From CAKKQX01 sp046313915 (lineage in GTDB: Bacteria > Pseudomonadota > Gammaproteobacteria > Burkholderiales > SG8-41), in the NCBI GenBank assembly GCA_046313915.1, contig JBKBXX010000020.1:1-36052 (forward strand): DNA of 36,052 nucleotides, in the 5' to 3' direction. Under the pieces are notes generated by a model, which saw only the letters and a list, made by a program, of their open reading frames with translations, was not told the origin of the DNA and searched no databases. Shown one piece after another: positions 1 through 8,267 of this stretch. Both the position numbers and the translations under genes were made by a program. Each line of letters opens with the position of its first letter. The stretch's first letter is position 1.

Positions 1-3
1 AAT

Positions 4-204
4 TTATACGCTGTCTGAGCGGTCGGGGTCTTCGGTCTCGGGCGGGTCGCCATTGTCCGCCACCGGGATGCGGTAGGATTCGCTCGCCCAGGCGCCGAGG
101 TCGATCATCTTGCAGCGCTCGCAGCAGAACGGGCGATAGGGATTGGTGCTGTCCCATTTCACGTTTTTTCCGCACTGCGGGCAGGAGACGACGGGCACGC
201 GCAT
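4..204 (-). CDS. yacG: DNA gyrase inhibitor YacG (small zinc-binding protein)
   Basis: The gene encodes 66 residues with two Cys pairs: CPQCGK near residues 8-13 and CCERCK near 27-32. This C-x2-C / C-x3-C zinc-ribbon pattern, followed by the MIDLGAWASE segment and an acidic tail, is typical of YacG. In E. coli YacG binds GyrB and inhibits gyrase. The ATG at 204 is chosen because homologous sequence begins just before the first CPxC; an open frame runs further upstream but is antisense-like extension over zapD. It lies 2 bp downstream of zapD on the same strand and is likely co-transcribed with it. The length is normal and the call is firm. Confidence 0.93.
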   Translation of the reverse strand: MRVPVVSCPQCGKNVKWDSTNPYRPFCCERCKMIDLGAWASESYRIPVADNGDPPETEDPDRSDSV

Positions 205-206
205 CG

Positions 207-962
207 CTACAGATTGCAGAAAGTCAGTTCGAACTCGACCTCGGTATCGGCGGCCTTGGGACGCTGCGCGCCTTCCTGGGTGGTGAAGCGGATGTTGAGC
301 GCGTATTTGTTGGCGCTGATTTCGGGGACGCAATGATAATCGCGGGAAAGCCGGATGCGCAGCATCTGCGCGACGCGCCCCGCCATCATCTGCTGGTACA
401 CGCCCTGGTAGGCGACCTGCATCGAGGTTTTCCCGCTTTCGCGCAGCAGCTTCAGCACGATGGAAATGGCAGCGTGAAGCGGCAGGAACGGCGCCAGCCA
501 TTTGTGCAGATCGTGGCGGCGCTGTTCGGCGTCCTGCTGCAGCCAGTAGTGATACGACGGCAGGTCGAACTCGCACACGCCGCCGGGGATGTTGGTGCGC
601 TGCTTGATGCTCATCAGCCATTCGTTTTCACGCAGTTCCTGGCCGACCTTGCCCGATGCCTGGAACAGCCGCGACGATGCCTGGTCGATCTGCCACAGGA
701 TGTTGTCGAGCGCTTCTTCCGAAATTTCCGGGTTTTCACGCAGCGCTTCCAGGGTCTGCTTCTGGCGCTCGAGTTCCTGCAGCAGGTCGGATTTGAGATC
801 GGCGCGGCTCGCAACCTCGAAAATCTCGAAAATCGACAGCAGCGCGACGTGATGTTCGTGGGGATCGTTGCGTTCCAGGAAGAATTCGACCCGATCGTAG
901 AGGTCCTCCAGGCGCAGCAGCGTGCGTACGCGTTCGCTTAGCGGGTACTCGTAGCTGATCAC
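207..962 (-). CDS. zapD: Cell division protein ZapD
   Basis: This is a 251-residue protein beginning MISYEYPLSERVRTLLRLE, the well-conserved start of ZapD (formerly DUF1342/YacF). ZapD is a cytoplasmic FtsZ-binding protein that bundles FtsZ filaments and stabilises the Z-ring. The N-terminal half is largely helical, and the C-terminal part carries LPSYHYWLQQ and ends in a beta-rich segment. The start codon is GTG at 962-960, with no strong ribosome-binding site. It sits in the usual coaE-zapD-yacG order, but a terminator-like hairpin separates it from coaE, so zapD-yacG may have their own promoter or depend on read-through. Confidence 0.95.
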   Translation of the reverse strand: MISYEYPLSERVRTLLRLEDLYDRVEFFLERNDPHEHHVALLSIFEIFEVASRADLKSDLLQELERQKQTLEALRENPEISEEALDNILWQIDQASSRLFQASGKVGQELRENEWLMSIKQRTNIPGGVCEFDLPSYHYWLQQDAEQRRHDLHKWLAPFLPLHAAISIVLKLLRESGKTSMQVAYQGVYQQMMAGRVAQMLRIRLSRDYHCVPEISANKYALNIRFTTQEGAQRPKAADTEVEFELTFCNL

Positions 963-1017
963 GTGTGCCGAGAACCGTCGGGGTTGGAGTCTGCGCTCAA
1001 GTATTCACCAAAACACG

Positions 1018-1054
1018 AAAAAAATAAAGGCCTTATTCGGCTTTTCAAGGCTTT
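1018..1054 (-). terminator. Intrinsic terminator at the end of coaE
   Basis: Read on the minus strand, AAAGCCTT pairs with AAGGCCTTT (one bulged C) around a 12-nt loop and is followed by ATT and a run of seven T. The upstream arm overlaps the last codons and stop of coaE. The shape fits rho-independent termination of pilC-pilD-coaE transcripts before zapD. Confidence 0.65.
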
Positions 1055-1686
1055 GCCGATGTCGTGTCGGGTTGCCGGCCGCGCAACTGGCGGGAAAGCT
1101 CGAGATATTTCGCGTGCAGCGCCTCGACCTGGCGACGCAGCGCTTCCATGCTTCCGTCATTATGGAGCACGTCGTCGGCAAGGGCGAGGCGCGCGTTGCG
1201 CGGCAGCTGCGCGGCCATGATGGCGCGCACTTCATCGGCGGTGAGCCGGCTGCGTTGCATGGTGCGGGTCACCTGCAGTTCTTCGGTGCAGTCGACGACC
1301 AGGATGCGGCTCACCAGATCGCGATAAGCGCCGGTTTCGAGCAGCAGCGGCACGGCGACCAGCACATAGGGTTGCCACGCCGCGGCGATCCGGCTTTGCG
1401 CTTCCCGGCGAATCATGGGATGCAGGATGGCCTCGAGCCTTTTCCTGGCAGCGGGGGCATCGAAAACCAGCTTGCGCATCTTCGGGCGGTCGAGTCCGCC
1501 GTCGGCTGCGATGTAATCCGGGCCGAACTGGCTGCGGATGGCGGCGATGGCGGCCCCACCGGGGCCGGTGAGTTCGCGTGCGATCTCGTCGGTGTCCACC
1601 ACTGCGGCGCCGAGTTCCCTGAAAATTTCCGCGGCGCTGCTTTTGCCGGAGCCGATCCCGCCGGTCAGGCCGATGCAATAAACCAT
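1045..1686 (-). CDS. coaE: Dephospho-CoA kinase
   Basis: This 213-residue cytoplasmic enzyme phosphorylates the 3'-hydroxyl of dephospho-CoA, the last step of coenzyme A synthesis. The P-loop GLTGGIGSGKS lies at residues 6-16, followed by the family segments VDTDEIAREL and HPMIR and by the lid region around VVDCTEELQ. The start is placed at the ATG at 1686, directly before VYCIGLTGG as in homologues; the open frame continues upstream into pilD without family similarity. The stop codon is embedded in the terminator-like hairpin. It lies 5 bp downstream of pilD in the common pilD-coaE arrangement of gamma- and betaproteobacteria. Confidence 0.96.
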   Translation of the reverse strand: MVYCIGLTGGIGSGKSSAAEIFRELGAAVVDTDEIARELTGPGGAAIAAIRSQFGPDYIAADGGLDRPKMRKLVFDAPAARKRLEAILHPMIRREAQSRIAAAWQPYVLVAVPLLLETGAYRDLVSRILVVDCTEELQVTRTMQRSRLTADEVRAIMAAQLPRNARLALADDVLHNDGSMEALRRQVEALHAKYLELSRQLRGRQPDTTSAKP

Positions 1687-1691
1687 GGCGG

Positions 1692-2552
1692 TCAAAACAA
1701 ATTGAGATATTGCCTGTTGATCGCGTCGCCGTGAAGCAGGGCGATCAATCCGGCGATTGCCAGATAGGGACCGAACGGAATGGGGACGTTGCGGCCGCGA
1801 CGCGCGAAGACGATCATGGAAATGCCGATTGCCGCGCCGGCCAGCGACGACAGCAGGACGACCTGGGGCAGCATTTTCCAGCCCAGCCACGCGCCGATCG
1901 CCGCCAGCAGCTTGAAGTCACCGTAACCCATGCCTTCCTTGCCGGTCGCGAACTTGAAAATCCAGTATACCAGCCACAGAGCGAGATAGCCGGCAACGGC
2001 GCCGATCACGGCGGATGGCAGATCGCTATATACCCCCCCCAAGTTGAATATCAGCCCGGTCCACAACAGCGGCAACGTGATGTCGTCGGGCAGATAGAAG
2101 GTGTCGAGATCGATGAACGCCAGCGCGATCATCGCCCAGGCAAACAGCAGCGCGCCCGCGGTGGCCAGGCCGAAGCCGAAGCGCCAGGCGACATAGCCGC
2201 TCACAACGCCGGTCAGCGCCTCGACGGCTGGATAACGCGGCGAAATCCTCGTCTTGCACGAAGAACATTTTCCGCCCAGCAAGAAATAGCTCACCACGGG
2301 AATGTTTTCCAGTGCGCCGATTCTGTGACCGCACGCCGGACACTGTGAACGCGGCACCACCAGATCGAAACGCGCGGCTGCCGGGGCTTCCCCGCCGCTC
2401 AGCTGCGCGTGCTCGGCGTGCCACTGCCGTTCCATCATTTTGGGCAAACGGTAAATGACGACGTTGAGAAAACTGCCGACCATCAGGCCGAGCACCGCAC
2501 ATGCGGCGGTCAGGAGCAGCGGCTGCGATTGCAGCAACGAGAATATCGTCAT
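1692..2552 (-). CDS. pilD: Type IV prepilin peptidase / N-methyltransferase
   Basis: A polytopic inner-membrane aspartic protease of 286 residues that cleaves the leader of type IV prepilins and pseudopilins and N-methylates the new N terminus. The N-terminal domain has GSFLNVVIYRLP near residues 26-37 and the zinc-binding Cys pairs C71/C74 and C96/C99. The peptidase domain shows the catalytic Asp motifs IDLDTFYLPDDITLPL and GYGDFKLLAAIGAWLGW, both intact. It is downstream of pilC with a 66-bp gap. A run of eight G (coding strand; 2033-2040) encodes Gly-Gly-Val in mid-gene and is a possible slippage site. Function is well supported. Confidence 0.96.
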   Translation of the reverse strand: MTIFSLLQSQPLLLTAACAVLGLMVGSFLNVVIYRLPKMMERQWHAEHAQLSGGEAPAAARFDLVVPRSQCPACGHRIGALENIPVVSYFLLGGKCSSCKTRISPRYPAVEALTGVVSGYVAWRFGFGLATAGALLFAWAMIALAFIDLDTFYLPDDITLPLLWTGLIFNLGGVYSDLPSAVIGAVAGYLALWLVYWIFKFATGKEGMGYGDFKLLAAIGAWLGWKMLPQVVLLSSLAGAAIGISMIVFARRGRNVPIPFGPYLAIAGLIALLHGDAINRQYLNLF

Positions 2553-2618
2553 GCGGGGGTGGGATGAGCGAGCGCGGTGAAGACGGGCATCCGTGTTTGC
2601 GTCTGGCCGCGCCGTTTC

Positions 2619-3848
2619 TCAGATCGCCTGGCCGATCTTGAAGATCGGCAGATACATCGCAACGATCATGCCGCCGATCAGCGTGCCCAGCACCACCATG
2701 ATCATCGGCTCCATCAGGCTGGTGAGCGCTTCGACCGCATCGTCCACCTCGGCTTCAAAGAAGTCGGCCACTTTGGCCAGCATGCCGTCGAGCGAGCCGG
2801 ATTCCTCGCCGATGGCGACCATCTGGGTCACCATGTTGGGGAATACGCCGGTCTCCTGCATCGAGGAAGTGAGGCTCGATCCCGTCGCCACCCCGGTCTG
2901 GATTTTTTTGGTGGCGACATAGTATTCGTGATTGCCTGCGGCGCCTGCCACCGAATCCAGCGCTTCGACCAGCGGCACGCCGGCGGCGAACATGGTCGAC
3001 AGGGTGCGCGTCCAGCGGGCGATCGCCGACTTTCTGATGAGGTCACCGAACACCGGCACGCGCAGCATCAGGCGGTCCATGAAGATCTGCATTTTCGGGG
3101 ACCGTTTCCAGGTCCATAAAAACGCATAGATGCCGCCGCCGATGCCGAAGAAAATCGCGTACCAGTATTCCACGAAGAAATCCGAAACCGCCATCACTAT
3201 CAGTGTCGGGGCGGGAAGATCGGCGCCGAAGCTGGCGAACACCTGCTTGAAAGCGGGAATCACGAAAATCATGATTATTGCCGTGATCACGAAGGCCACC
3301 ACGATGATGGAGATCGGATAAAACAGGGCGGACCTGATTTTGCTCTTGATGGCGAGGATTTTCTCCTTGTAGGTCGCCAGGCGGTCGAGCAGGCTGTCCA
3401 GGATGCCCGCGGCTTCGCCGGCGCCGACCAGATTGCAGTAGAGCGCGTCGAAATGGAGCGGGTGTTTTTCGAAGGCCTGCTTCAGGCTCGATCCGGTCTC
3501 GACCTCGGTCTTGATGTCGAGCAGCAGACGCGCCACCGCGCGGTTGCTGTGCCCCTTGCCGACGATATCGAAAGCCTGCAGAAGAGGCACGCCCGATTTC
3601 AGCATGGTCGCGAGCTGGCGCGTGAAAAGCGTGATGTCCTTGTCGGTGACCCTGCCGCCACCGCCGAGCCGCTGTTTCCTGATCTCGACGACCTTGATGC
3701 CCTGGCGGCGCAAGGTGGCATTGACCTGGGCTTCGCCGCTCGCGCGCATCTCGCCGCGAACGGTCTTGCCGCTTTTGTCCTGCCCGACCCAAAGAAAGCT
3801 GAATTCCTTGACGTCCGGCTTTTTTGCTGCCACACCGGCTGAGGCCAC
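2619..3848 (-). CDS. pilC: Type IV pilus inner-membrane platform protein PilC
   Basis: This 409-residue protein belongs to the PilC/GspF family, the polytopic platform that couples the PilB/PilT ATPases to pilus assembly. It has two T2SF domains, each with the hallmark helical segment: FTRQLATMLKSGVPLLQAFD near residues 74-93 and WTRTLSTMFAAGVPLVEALD in the second half. Membrane segments lie near residues 180-200 and 235-250 and at the C terminus (MVVLGTLIGGMIVAMYLPIF). The start is a GTG at 3848 with AGGAA about 8 bases upstream. The ATPase gene pilB, usually directly upstream, is absent here; a CNNM gene lies there instead. Confidence 0.95.
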   Translation of the reverse strand: MASAGVAAKKPDVKEFSFLWVGQDKSGKTVRGEMRASGEAQVNATLRRQGIKVVEIRKQRLGGGGRVTDKDITLFTRQLATMLKSGVPLLQAFDIVGKGHSNRAVARLLLDIKTEVETGSSLKQAFEKHPLHFDALYCNLVGAGEAAGILDSLLDRLATYKEKILAIKSKIRSALFYPISIIVVAFVITAIIMIFVIPAFKQVFASFGADLPAPTLIVMAVSDFFVEYWYAIFFGIGGGIYAFLWTWKRSPKMQIFMDRLMLRVPVFGDLIRKSAIARWTRTLSTMFAAGVPLVEALDSVAGAAGNHEYYVATKKIQTGVATGSSLTSSMQETGVFPNMVTQMVAIGEESGSLDGMLAKVADFFEAEVDDAVEALTSLMEPMIMVVLGTLIGGMIVAMYLPIFKIGQAI

Positions 3849-3969
3849 GAGGCGTTCCTGGATTATCCTGATTAACCAATAAGTTAGGAGGATCTAACCG
3901 CCCCATGATGCACGTCTTGCCCGCCTTTGTAAAGCCCGATTTGCCACACTGCAGCCCATCAATTCGGCG

Positions 3970-5238
3970 TCAGCGCGGCGCGGGCGGGAACACCCGCACC
4001 ACTTTTACCACCCGGTTGTGGGTTTGCACGATTTCGAGCGGATGACCGGCGATTTTGACGCTGGTATTGGGTTCCGGAATGTCCTGCAGATATTCGGTGA
4101 TCAGGCCGTTGAGCGTTTTGGGGCCGTCGAGGGGGAAATTGAACCCCAGCTTGCGGTTGAGCTCCCGCAGCAGGGTGCTGCCTTCGACCAGATAGCTGCC
4201 GTCTTCCTGCCTGAAAAAACCGCGGCTCTGCAGTGGCGACTGGGTGGTGAATTCGCCGATGATTTCTTCGAGTATGTCCTCGATCATGACCAGTCCCATC
4301 AGTTCGCCATATTCATCGACCACCAGGCTCATGCGGGCTCGCTGTTCCTGGAAATTCTGCAGCTGTGAGAACAGCGGTGTGCCCGACGGAACGAAATGGG
4401 GCTCGCGGATGATTTCGCGCAGATTGTCCTTGGTGAATTCGCCTTGCTGCATCAGATGGAGCGCGTTGCGCACGCGCAGCGTGCCGACGACTTCGTCAAG
4501 CTGACCCTTGTAGACCAGCAGGCGCCGGTGATAGGCGGTGGTGATCTGTTGCGTGATTTCTTCCAGCGGGGAATCGAGATCGATGGCCTCGATCTGGCTG
4601 CGCGGCACCATCACATCGTCCACCGTGATCGCCTCGAGGTCGAACAGATTGAGAAGAATGCTCTTGTGTTTCTGGGGCAGGTAACCGGTTTCCAGCACCA
4701 ATGTGCGCAGCTCCTCGATCGAGAGCTTGTGCTCACCGCTATCGGGCGAGAGCCGCAGCCCGAGCAATCTCAGAAAAGCCTGCACGAACAGATTCACGAA
4801 CCAGACGATGGGCTGCGTGATCTTGAGCAGCGGCACCAGTACGTAGCTTGCCGGAAGCGCGATGCGCTCGGGGTAGGTCGCGCCTACGAATTTCGGGGTG
4901 ATTTCGCTGAAGACCAGGATCGCGAAAGTCGTGGCACCCGTGGCGGCGAGCAGCGCAAACTCGCTGTCGCCGAGGTAGCGGCGGCTGATCTCGCCGACGA
5001 GCAGCGCCGCGGCGATGTTGACCACGTTATTGCACAGCAATACGACGCCGAGGAATTTGTCGGTCTTGGCAAGAAGCTGCGAAGCGAGCATTGCACCGCG
5101 GTGACCGCTTTGCGTCAGATACTTCAGCCGATAGCGGTTGAGCGCCATCATGCTGGTTTCGGAGATCGAGAAAAACGCGGAAACGATCAGCAGCACGAAC
5201 AGCGCCGCAAACAGCGCCGATACGGAAATGGCGTCCAC
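3970..5238 (-). CDS. HlyC/CorC (CNNM) family membrane transporter with CBS pair
   Basis: A protein of about 422 residues with an N-terminal CNNM/DUF21 membrane domain (about residues 5-190; motifs SAFFSISETSMMALNRYR and FSEITPKFVGATYPERIA). A CBS pair follows (VDDVMVPRSQIEAID; LVVDEYGELMGLVMIEDILEEIIGE), then a C-terminal CorC/HlyC domain (about 340-420). The family is linked to magnesium and cobalt ion homeostasis or efflux. The start is a GTG at 5238 (VDAISVSALF), chosen because homologues begin at this point. The much longer open frame upstream, running antisense across ffh, is not coding. It lies 113 bp downstream of the CcsA-like gene on the same strand. Confidence 0.9.
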   Translation of the reverse strand: MDAISVSALFAALFVLLIVSAFFSISETSMMALNRYRLKYLTQSGHRGAMLASQLLAKTDKFLGVVLLCNNVVNIAAALLVGEISRRYLGDSEFALLAATGATTFAILVFSEITPKFVGATYPERIALPASYVLVPLLKITQPIVWFVNLFVQAFLRLLGLRLSPDSGEHKLSIEELRTLVLETGYLPQKHKSILLNLFDLEAITVDDVMVPRSQIEAIDLDSPLEEITQQITTAYHRRLLVYKGQLDEVVGTLRVRNALHLMQQGEFTKDNLREIIREPHFVPSGTPLFSQLQNFQEQRARMSLVVDEYGELMGLVMIEDILEEIIGEFTTQSPLQSRGFFRQEDGSYLVEGSTLLRELNRKLGFNFPLDGPKTLNGLITEYLQDIPEPNTSVKIAGHPLEIVQTHNRVVKVVRVFPPAPR

Positions 5239-5351
5239 GGGGAAAGCGGCCGGGTAATGAAAGGAAAATTCAGTATCGGCAGCCGTACCCGGGTTGTCAA
5301 GGCAGGCGCTCCCGCGATCGTCGAGAGTCGCGCCGGCGACTGCCCGGGAAC

Positions 5352-6182
5352 TCAGACCCTGCCGAGAATGACTTCGAGAACGAATTTGCTGCCGATGTAG
5401 GCCAGCACCAGCGCCAGGAATCCGGCGAGCGTCCAGCGCATCGCGATGCGTCCGCGCCAGCCGTAGACATGCCGGCCGCCGAGCAACGCCGCGAAAATGG
5501 CCCACGACAGCACGCCGAAGACCGTTTTGTGATTGAGCCTCGCGGCTTTGCCGAACAACTCCTCCGAAAAAATGACGCCGCTCGCCAGCGTCAGCGTGAG
5601 CAGCACGAATCCTGCCCAGATGATGCGGAACAGCAAGGTCTCCATGGTGAGCAGCGGCGGCATGTTCTGCAGCATTTTCGGCAGACTCCCGTCGTGCAGG
5701 CGCCGCTCGAGCAGCGTCATCAGCAGCACGTGCAGCGAAGCGATGGTGAACAGCGTATAGGCGAGCAGCGCGATCAGCAGGTGCAGCCTGAAAATGGCGA
5801 ATTCGGTATTGGGCACGGGTTTGAGCGACGGGAATACCGCTGGCAGCAGAACGGCGACCGCTGCCGCCGGCAGCACCAGCACCTGCAGGCCCTCGAGCTT
5901 GTGGAAAAAGCTGTCCAGCCAGTAAATCAGCACGGTAAGCCATAGGATCGCGGAGACGGCGTTGCCGATGCCGAGGTACAGCCCGTCGTTCCCGAACGCG
6001 GATTGCGACAGCAGGAAGGTATGCAGGGCGAGCGGCACCAGCACGGCATGGCGCTCGAACGCACCGGACGGCGCGACGTCGGATAACGCGGCATCGCCGC
6101 GCGCCCAGCGCACGCGCCACAAAATCAGCGCGAGCCCGGCGTAAAGCAGCGCGCTGACGAGATACGGTAGAATTCCGGACAT
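5352..6182 (-). CDS. CcsA/YpjD-like cytochrome c assembly family membrane protein
   Basis: A 276-residue polytopic inner-membrane protein with about eight predicted membrane segments. The core resembles the cytochrome c assembly (CcsA/HemX) fold: FRLHLLIALLAYTLFTIASL, a conserved WAGFVLLTLTLASG segment, then LNHKTVFGVLSWAIFAALLGGRHVYGWRG with His residues of the type used for haem handling. This gene commonly lies divergent from ffh in betaproteobacteria and is usually called YpjD or CcsA-like. Its exact function there is not established, and no other Ccs or Ccm genes are nearby. Only 31 bp separate its start from that of ffh. Confidence 0.88.
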   Translation of the reverse strand: MSGILPYLVSALLYAGLALILWRVRWARGDAALSDVAPSGAFERHAVLVPLALHTFLLSQSAFGNDGLYLGIGNAVSAILWLTVLIYWLDSFFHKLEGLQVLVLPAAAVAVLLPAVFPSLKPVPNTEFAIFRLHLLIALLAYTLFTIASLHVLLMTLLERRLHDGSLPKMLQNMPPLLTMETLLFRIIWAGFVLLTLTLASGVIFSEELFGKAARLNHKTVFGVLSWAIFAALLGGRHVYGWRGRIAMRWTLAGFLALVLAYIGSKFVLEVILGRV

Positions 6183-6213
6183 ATGTCAACGGAAGTTTAC
6201 ACCATCCGACCCC

Positions 6214-7566
6214 ATGTTCGATAACCTGACCCACCGCCTGTCGCGAGTCGTCAAAACGCTGCGCGGCGAGGCCCGCATTACCGAAGCCAACATTCACGAC
6301 GCGCTGCGTGAAGTGCGCATGGCGCTGCTGGAAGCCGACGTCGCCCTGCCGGTGGTCAAGGATTTCATCGCGCGCGTGCGCGAGAAAGCGCTGGGCCAGG
6401 AAGTGGTCGGCAGCCTGACCCCGGGCCAGGCGGTGGTCGGCGTGGTGCACCGCGAACTCGTTGCCCTGATGGGAGAGAAGACCGACGGCCTCGATCTCGC
6501 GACGCAGCCGCCGGCGGTGATCCTGATGGCGGGTTTGCAGGGCTCGGGCAAGACCACCACTTCCGGCAAACTGGCCAAATGGCTCAAGGAGCAGCAGCGC
6601 AAGAAAGTGCTGCTGGCAAGCTGCGACGTTTATCGTCCCGCTGCCATCGAACAACTGCGGCTGCTGGCCGAACAGGTCGGCGCCGACTTCTTTGCCCCGG
6701 CGGCCGGCGACGCGCCGGTTGCGATCGCGCTCGCTGCGCTCGATTTCGCGCGCAAGCACTACCACGACGTGCTGATCGTCGATACCGCGGGACGGCTCGC
6801 GATCGACGAGGCGATGATGCAGGAAATCCGCGAATTGCATGCGGCGCTGAAACCGATCGAGACGCTGTTCGTGGTCGATGCGATGCAAGGCCAGGATGCA
6901 GTCAATACCGCCAAGGCGTTCGCGGAGGCGCTGCCGCTGACCGGTGTCGTCCTCACCAAGCTCGACGGCGATGCGCGCGGCGGCGCGGCGCTGTCGGTGC
7001 GCCACGTCACCGGCAGGCCGATCAAGTTCGCCGGCGTCGGCGAAAAACTCGCCGGCCTCGAAGTCTTTCACCCCGAGCGCATGGCTTCGCGCATCCTCGG
7101 CATGGGCGACGTGCTGTCGCTGATCGAGGAAGTGCAGAAAGGCGTCGATCGCCGGGAAGCCGAGAAATTGGCGAAAAAGGTCAAATCCGGCAAGGGTTTC
7201 GATCTCGAGGATTTCAAGCAGCAGATAGTCCAGATGAAAAAAATGGGCGGCGTGTCGGCGCTCATGGACAAACTGCCCGGCAATCTCGCGCAGATGGCGC
7301 AAGGCGCGCCGCAGATGGACGACAAGGCGATCCGCCGCATCGAGGGCATCATCAATTCGATGACGCCCCGGGAACGTGCCCAGCCCGAACTCATCAAGGC
7401 TTCGCGCAAGCGCCGCATCGCCGCCGGCGCCGGCGTCACGGTGCAGGAAGTGAACCGCCTGCTCAACCAGTTCGAGCAGATGCAGAAAATGATGAAAATG
7501 ATGGCCAAAGGCGGGGTGCAGAAAATGATGAGGGGGATGAAAGGCATGTTCCCGGACATGCGCTAG
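6214..7566 (+). CDS. ffh: Signal recognition particle protein Ffh
   Basis: The 450-residue SRP54 GTPase binds 4.5S RNA and signal sequences and targets nascent inner-membrane proteins to FtsY. The N domain starts MFDNLTHRLSRVVKTLRGEAR. The G domain shows GLQGSGKTT (about residue 109), DVYRPAAIEQL, DTAGRL and TKLDGDARGG. The C-terminal methionine-rich M domain ends with GMKGMFPDM and carries many Met residues from about 330 on, including the RNA-binding segment TPRERAQPELIKASRKRRIAAGAG. Length and motifs are normal. It is divergent from the CcsA-like gene. No terminator was found immediately downstream. Confidence 0.98.
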   Translation: MFDNLTHRLSRVVKTLRGEARITEANIHDALREVRMALLEADVALPVVKDFIARVREKALGQEVVGSLTPGQAVVGVVHRELVALMGEKTDGLDLATQPPAVILMAGLQGSGKTTTSGKLAKWLKEQQRKKVLLASCDVYRPAAIEQLRLLAEQVGADFFAPAAGDAPVAIALAALDFARKHYHDVLIVDTAGRLAIDEAMMQEIRELHAALKPIETLFVVDAMQGQDAVNTAKAFAEALPLTGVVLTKLDGDARGGAALSVRHVTGRPIKFAGVGEKLAGLEVFHPERMASRILGMGDVLSLIEEVQKGVDRREAEKLAKKVKSGKGFDLEDFKQQIVQMKKMGGVSALMDKLPGNLAQMAQGAPQMDDKAIRRIEGIINSMTPRERAQPELIKASRKRRIAAGAGVTVQEVNRLLNQFEQMQKMMKMMAKGGVQKMMRGMKGMFPDMR

Positions 7567-7945
7567 ACCCCCGCATCGCTTTCCACGTGGGCTTGACCCT
7601 GTCGGCGCGATCGGCGATGGGCGCAATATCGGCCTGGGTGGCGAGTTTGCGGTACGGCGATGCCCGATCGCAGGCCGGTTTCTCGGCGGCTGTGTGGGGG
7701 GGGGCGGTGATTTTCTTGCCGAAGCGCTCCGCGATCGTGGTTTCGATGCGGTTTTTTTCCGACGACGTGGTGCGGTCGTTCATCGGTTCGGCGGCGTGCT
7801 CTGCTGCGGCTGGTTCCATCCCTGCGAGATATTTTAAATATTTATCATAATAATCAACGGCTTATGTGCCAGCCGAAGTCTTCTTCCCGATTGCGGACGA
7901 CGCTTTTCCCTGCTCCCGGCGGCGGCTGCCCGCCCGGCTTATTTC
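7567..7945. other. Intergenic gap between ffh and rpsP promoter
   Basis: No gene is supported in this stretch. It contains a run of nine G at 7696-7704 and an AT-rich island at about 7829-7855, striking against the GC-rich surroundings. Open frames exist on both strands. The minus-strand one (about 7793 downwards, with residues such as ETTIAERFGKKI) has protein-like composition but runs into the antisense of ffh and matches nothing I recognise. It could be a decayed gene or plain spacer. Confidence 0.5.
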
Positions 7946-7975
7946 TTGCGCCGGGAGTGAAAAATAGCGTAAAAT
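7946..7975 (+). promoter_or_regulatory. Sigma-70-type promoter of the rpsP operon
   Basis: The -35 element TTGCGC (7946-7951), an 18-bp spacer and the -10 element TAAAAT (7970-7975) lie about 37 bp before the rpsP start. The match and the position fit the housekeeping promoter of the rpsP-rimM-trmD-rplS operon. This is read from sequence only. Confidence 0.6.
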
Positions 7976-8012
7976 CACGCCCTTTCCGCTTTCTGACCGG
8001 CAGGGATAACCC

Positions 8013-8267
8013 ATGGTTGTGATTCGTTTGGCACGAGGCGGCGCCAAGAAGCGCCCGTTCTTCAATATGGTGGTGGCTGATTCGCGCCGCGCCCGCGACG
8101 GCCGTTTCATCGAGCGCGTCGGTTTTTATAACCCCAAGGCGCCGGAAGGGCAGGAGATGCTGCGCATCAACAAGGAGCGCCTCGCCCATTGGCAGGCCCA
8201 AGGAGCGCAGTTGTCCCATACCGTGGCGCGTCTAGTCAAACAGTTTGGCGACCAAAAAGTCTCCTGA
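8013..8267 (+). CDS. rpsP: 30S ribosomal protein S16
   Basis: An 84-residue basic protein beginning MVVIRLARGGAKKRPFFNMVVADSRRARDGRFIERVGFYNP, the highly conserved S16 N terminus. It binds 16S rRNA early in 30S assembly. It is the first gene of the rpsP-rimM-trmD-rplS operon. The next gene may begin inside its last codons, which would couple translation. Length is typical. Confidence 0.98.
   Translation: MVVIRLARGGAKKRPFFNMVVADSRRARDGRFIERVGFYNPKAPEGQEMLRINKERLAHWQAQGAQLSHTVARLVKQFGDQKVS

Noticed and set aside
6184..6189. TTGACA on the minus strand just before the CcsA-like gene
   Set aside because: A matching -10 would fall inside the coding sequence and no good hexamer is there at 16-18 bp.
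5239..7626. Very long minus-strand open frame continuing from the CNNM gene across ffh
   Set aside because: It is antisense to ffh, whose protein is unmistakable, and its residues are His/Arg/Asp-rich with no family features. High GC keeps the antisense frame free of stops.
7566..7793. Minus-strand small protein in the ffh-rpsP gap
   Set aside because: Composition is plausible (ETTIAERFGKKI) but the frame runs on into antisense ffh, has no ribosome-binding site I can see and no recognised family. Kept only as a remark on the gap.
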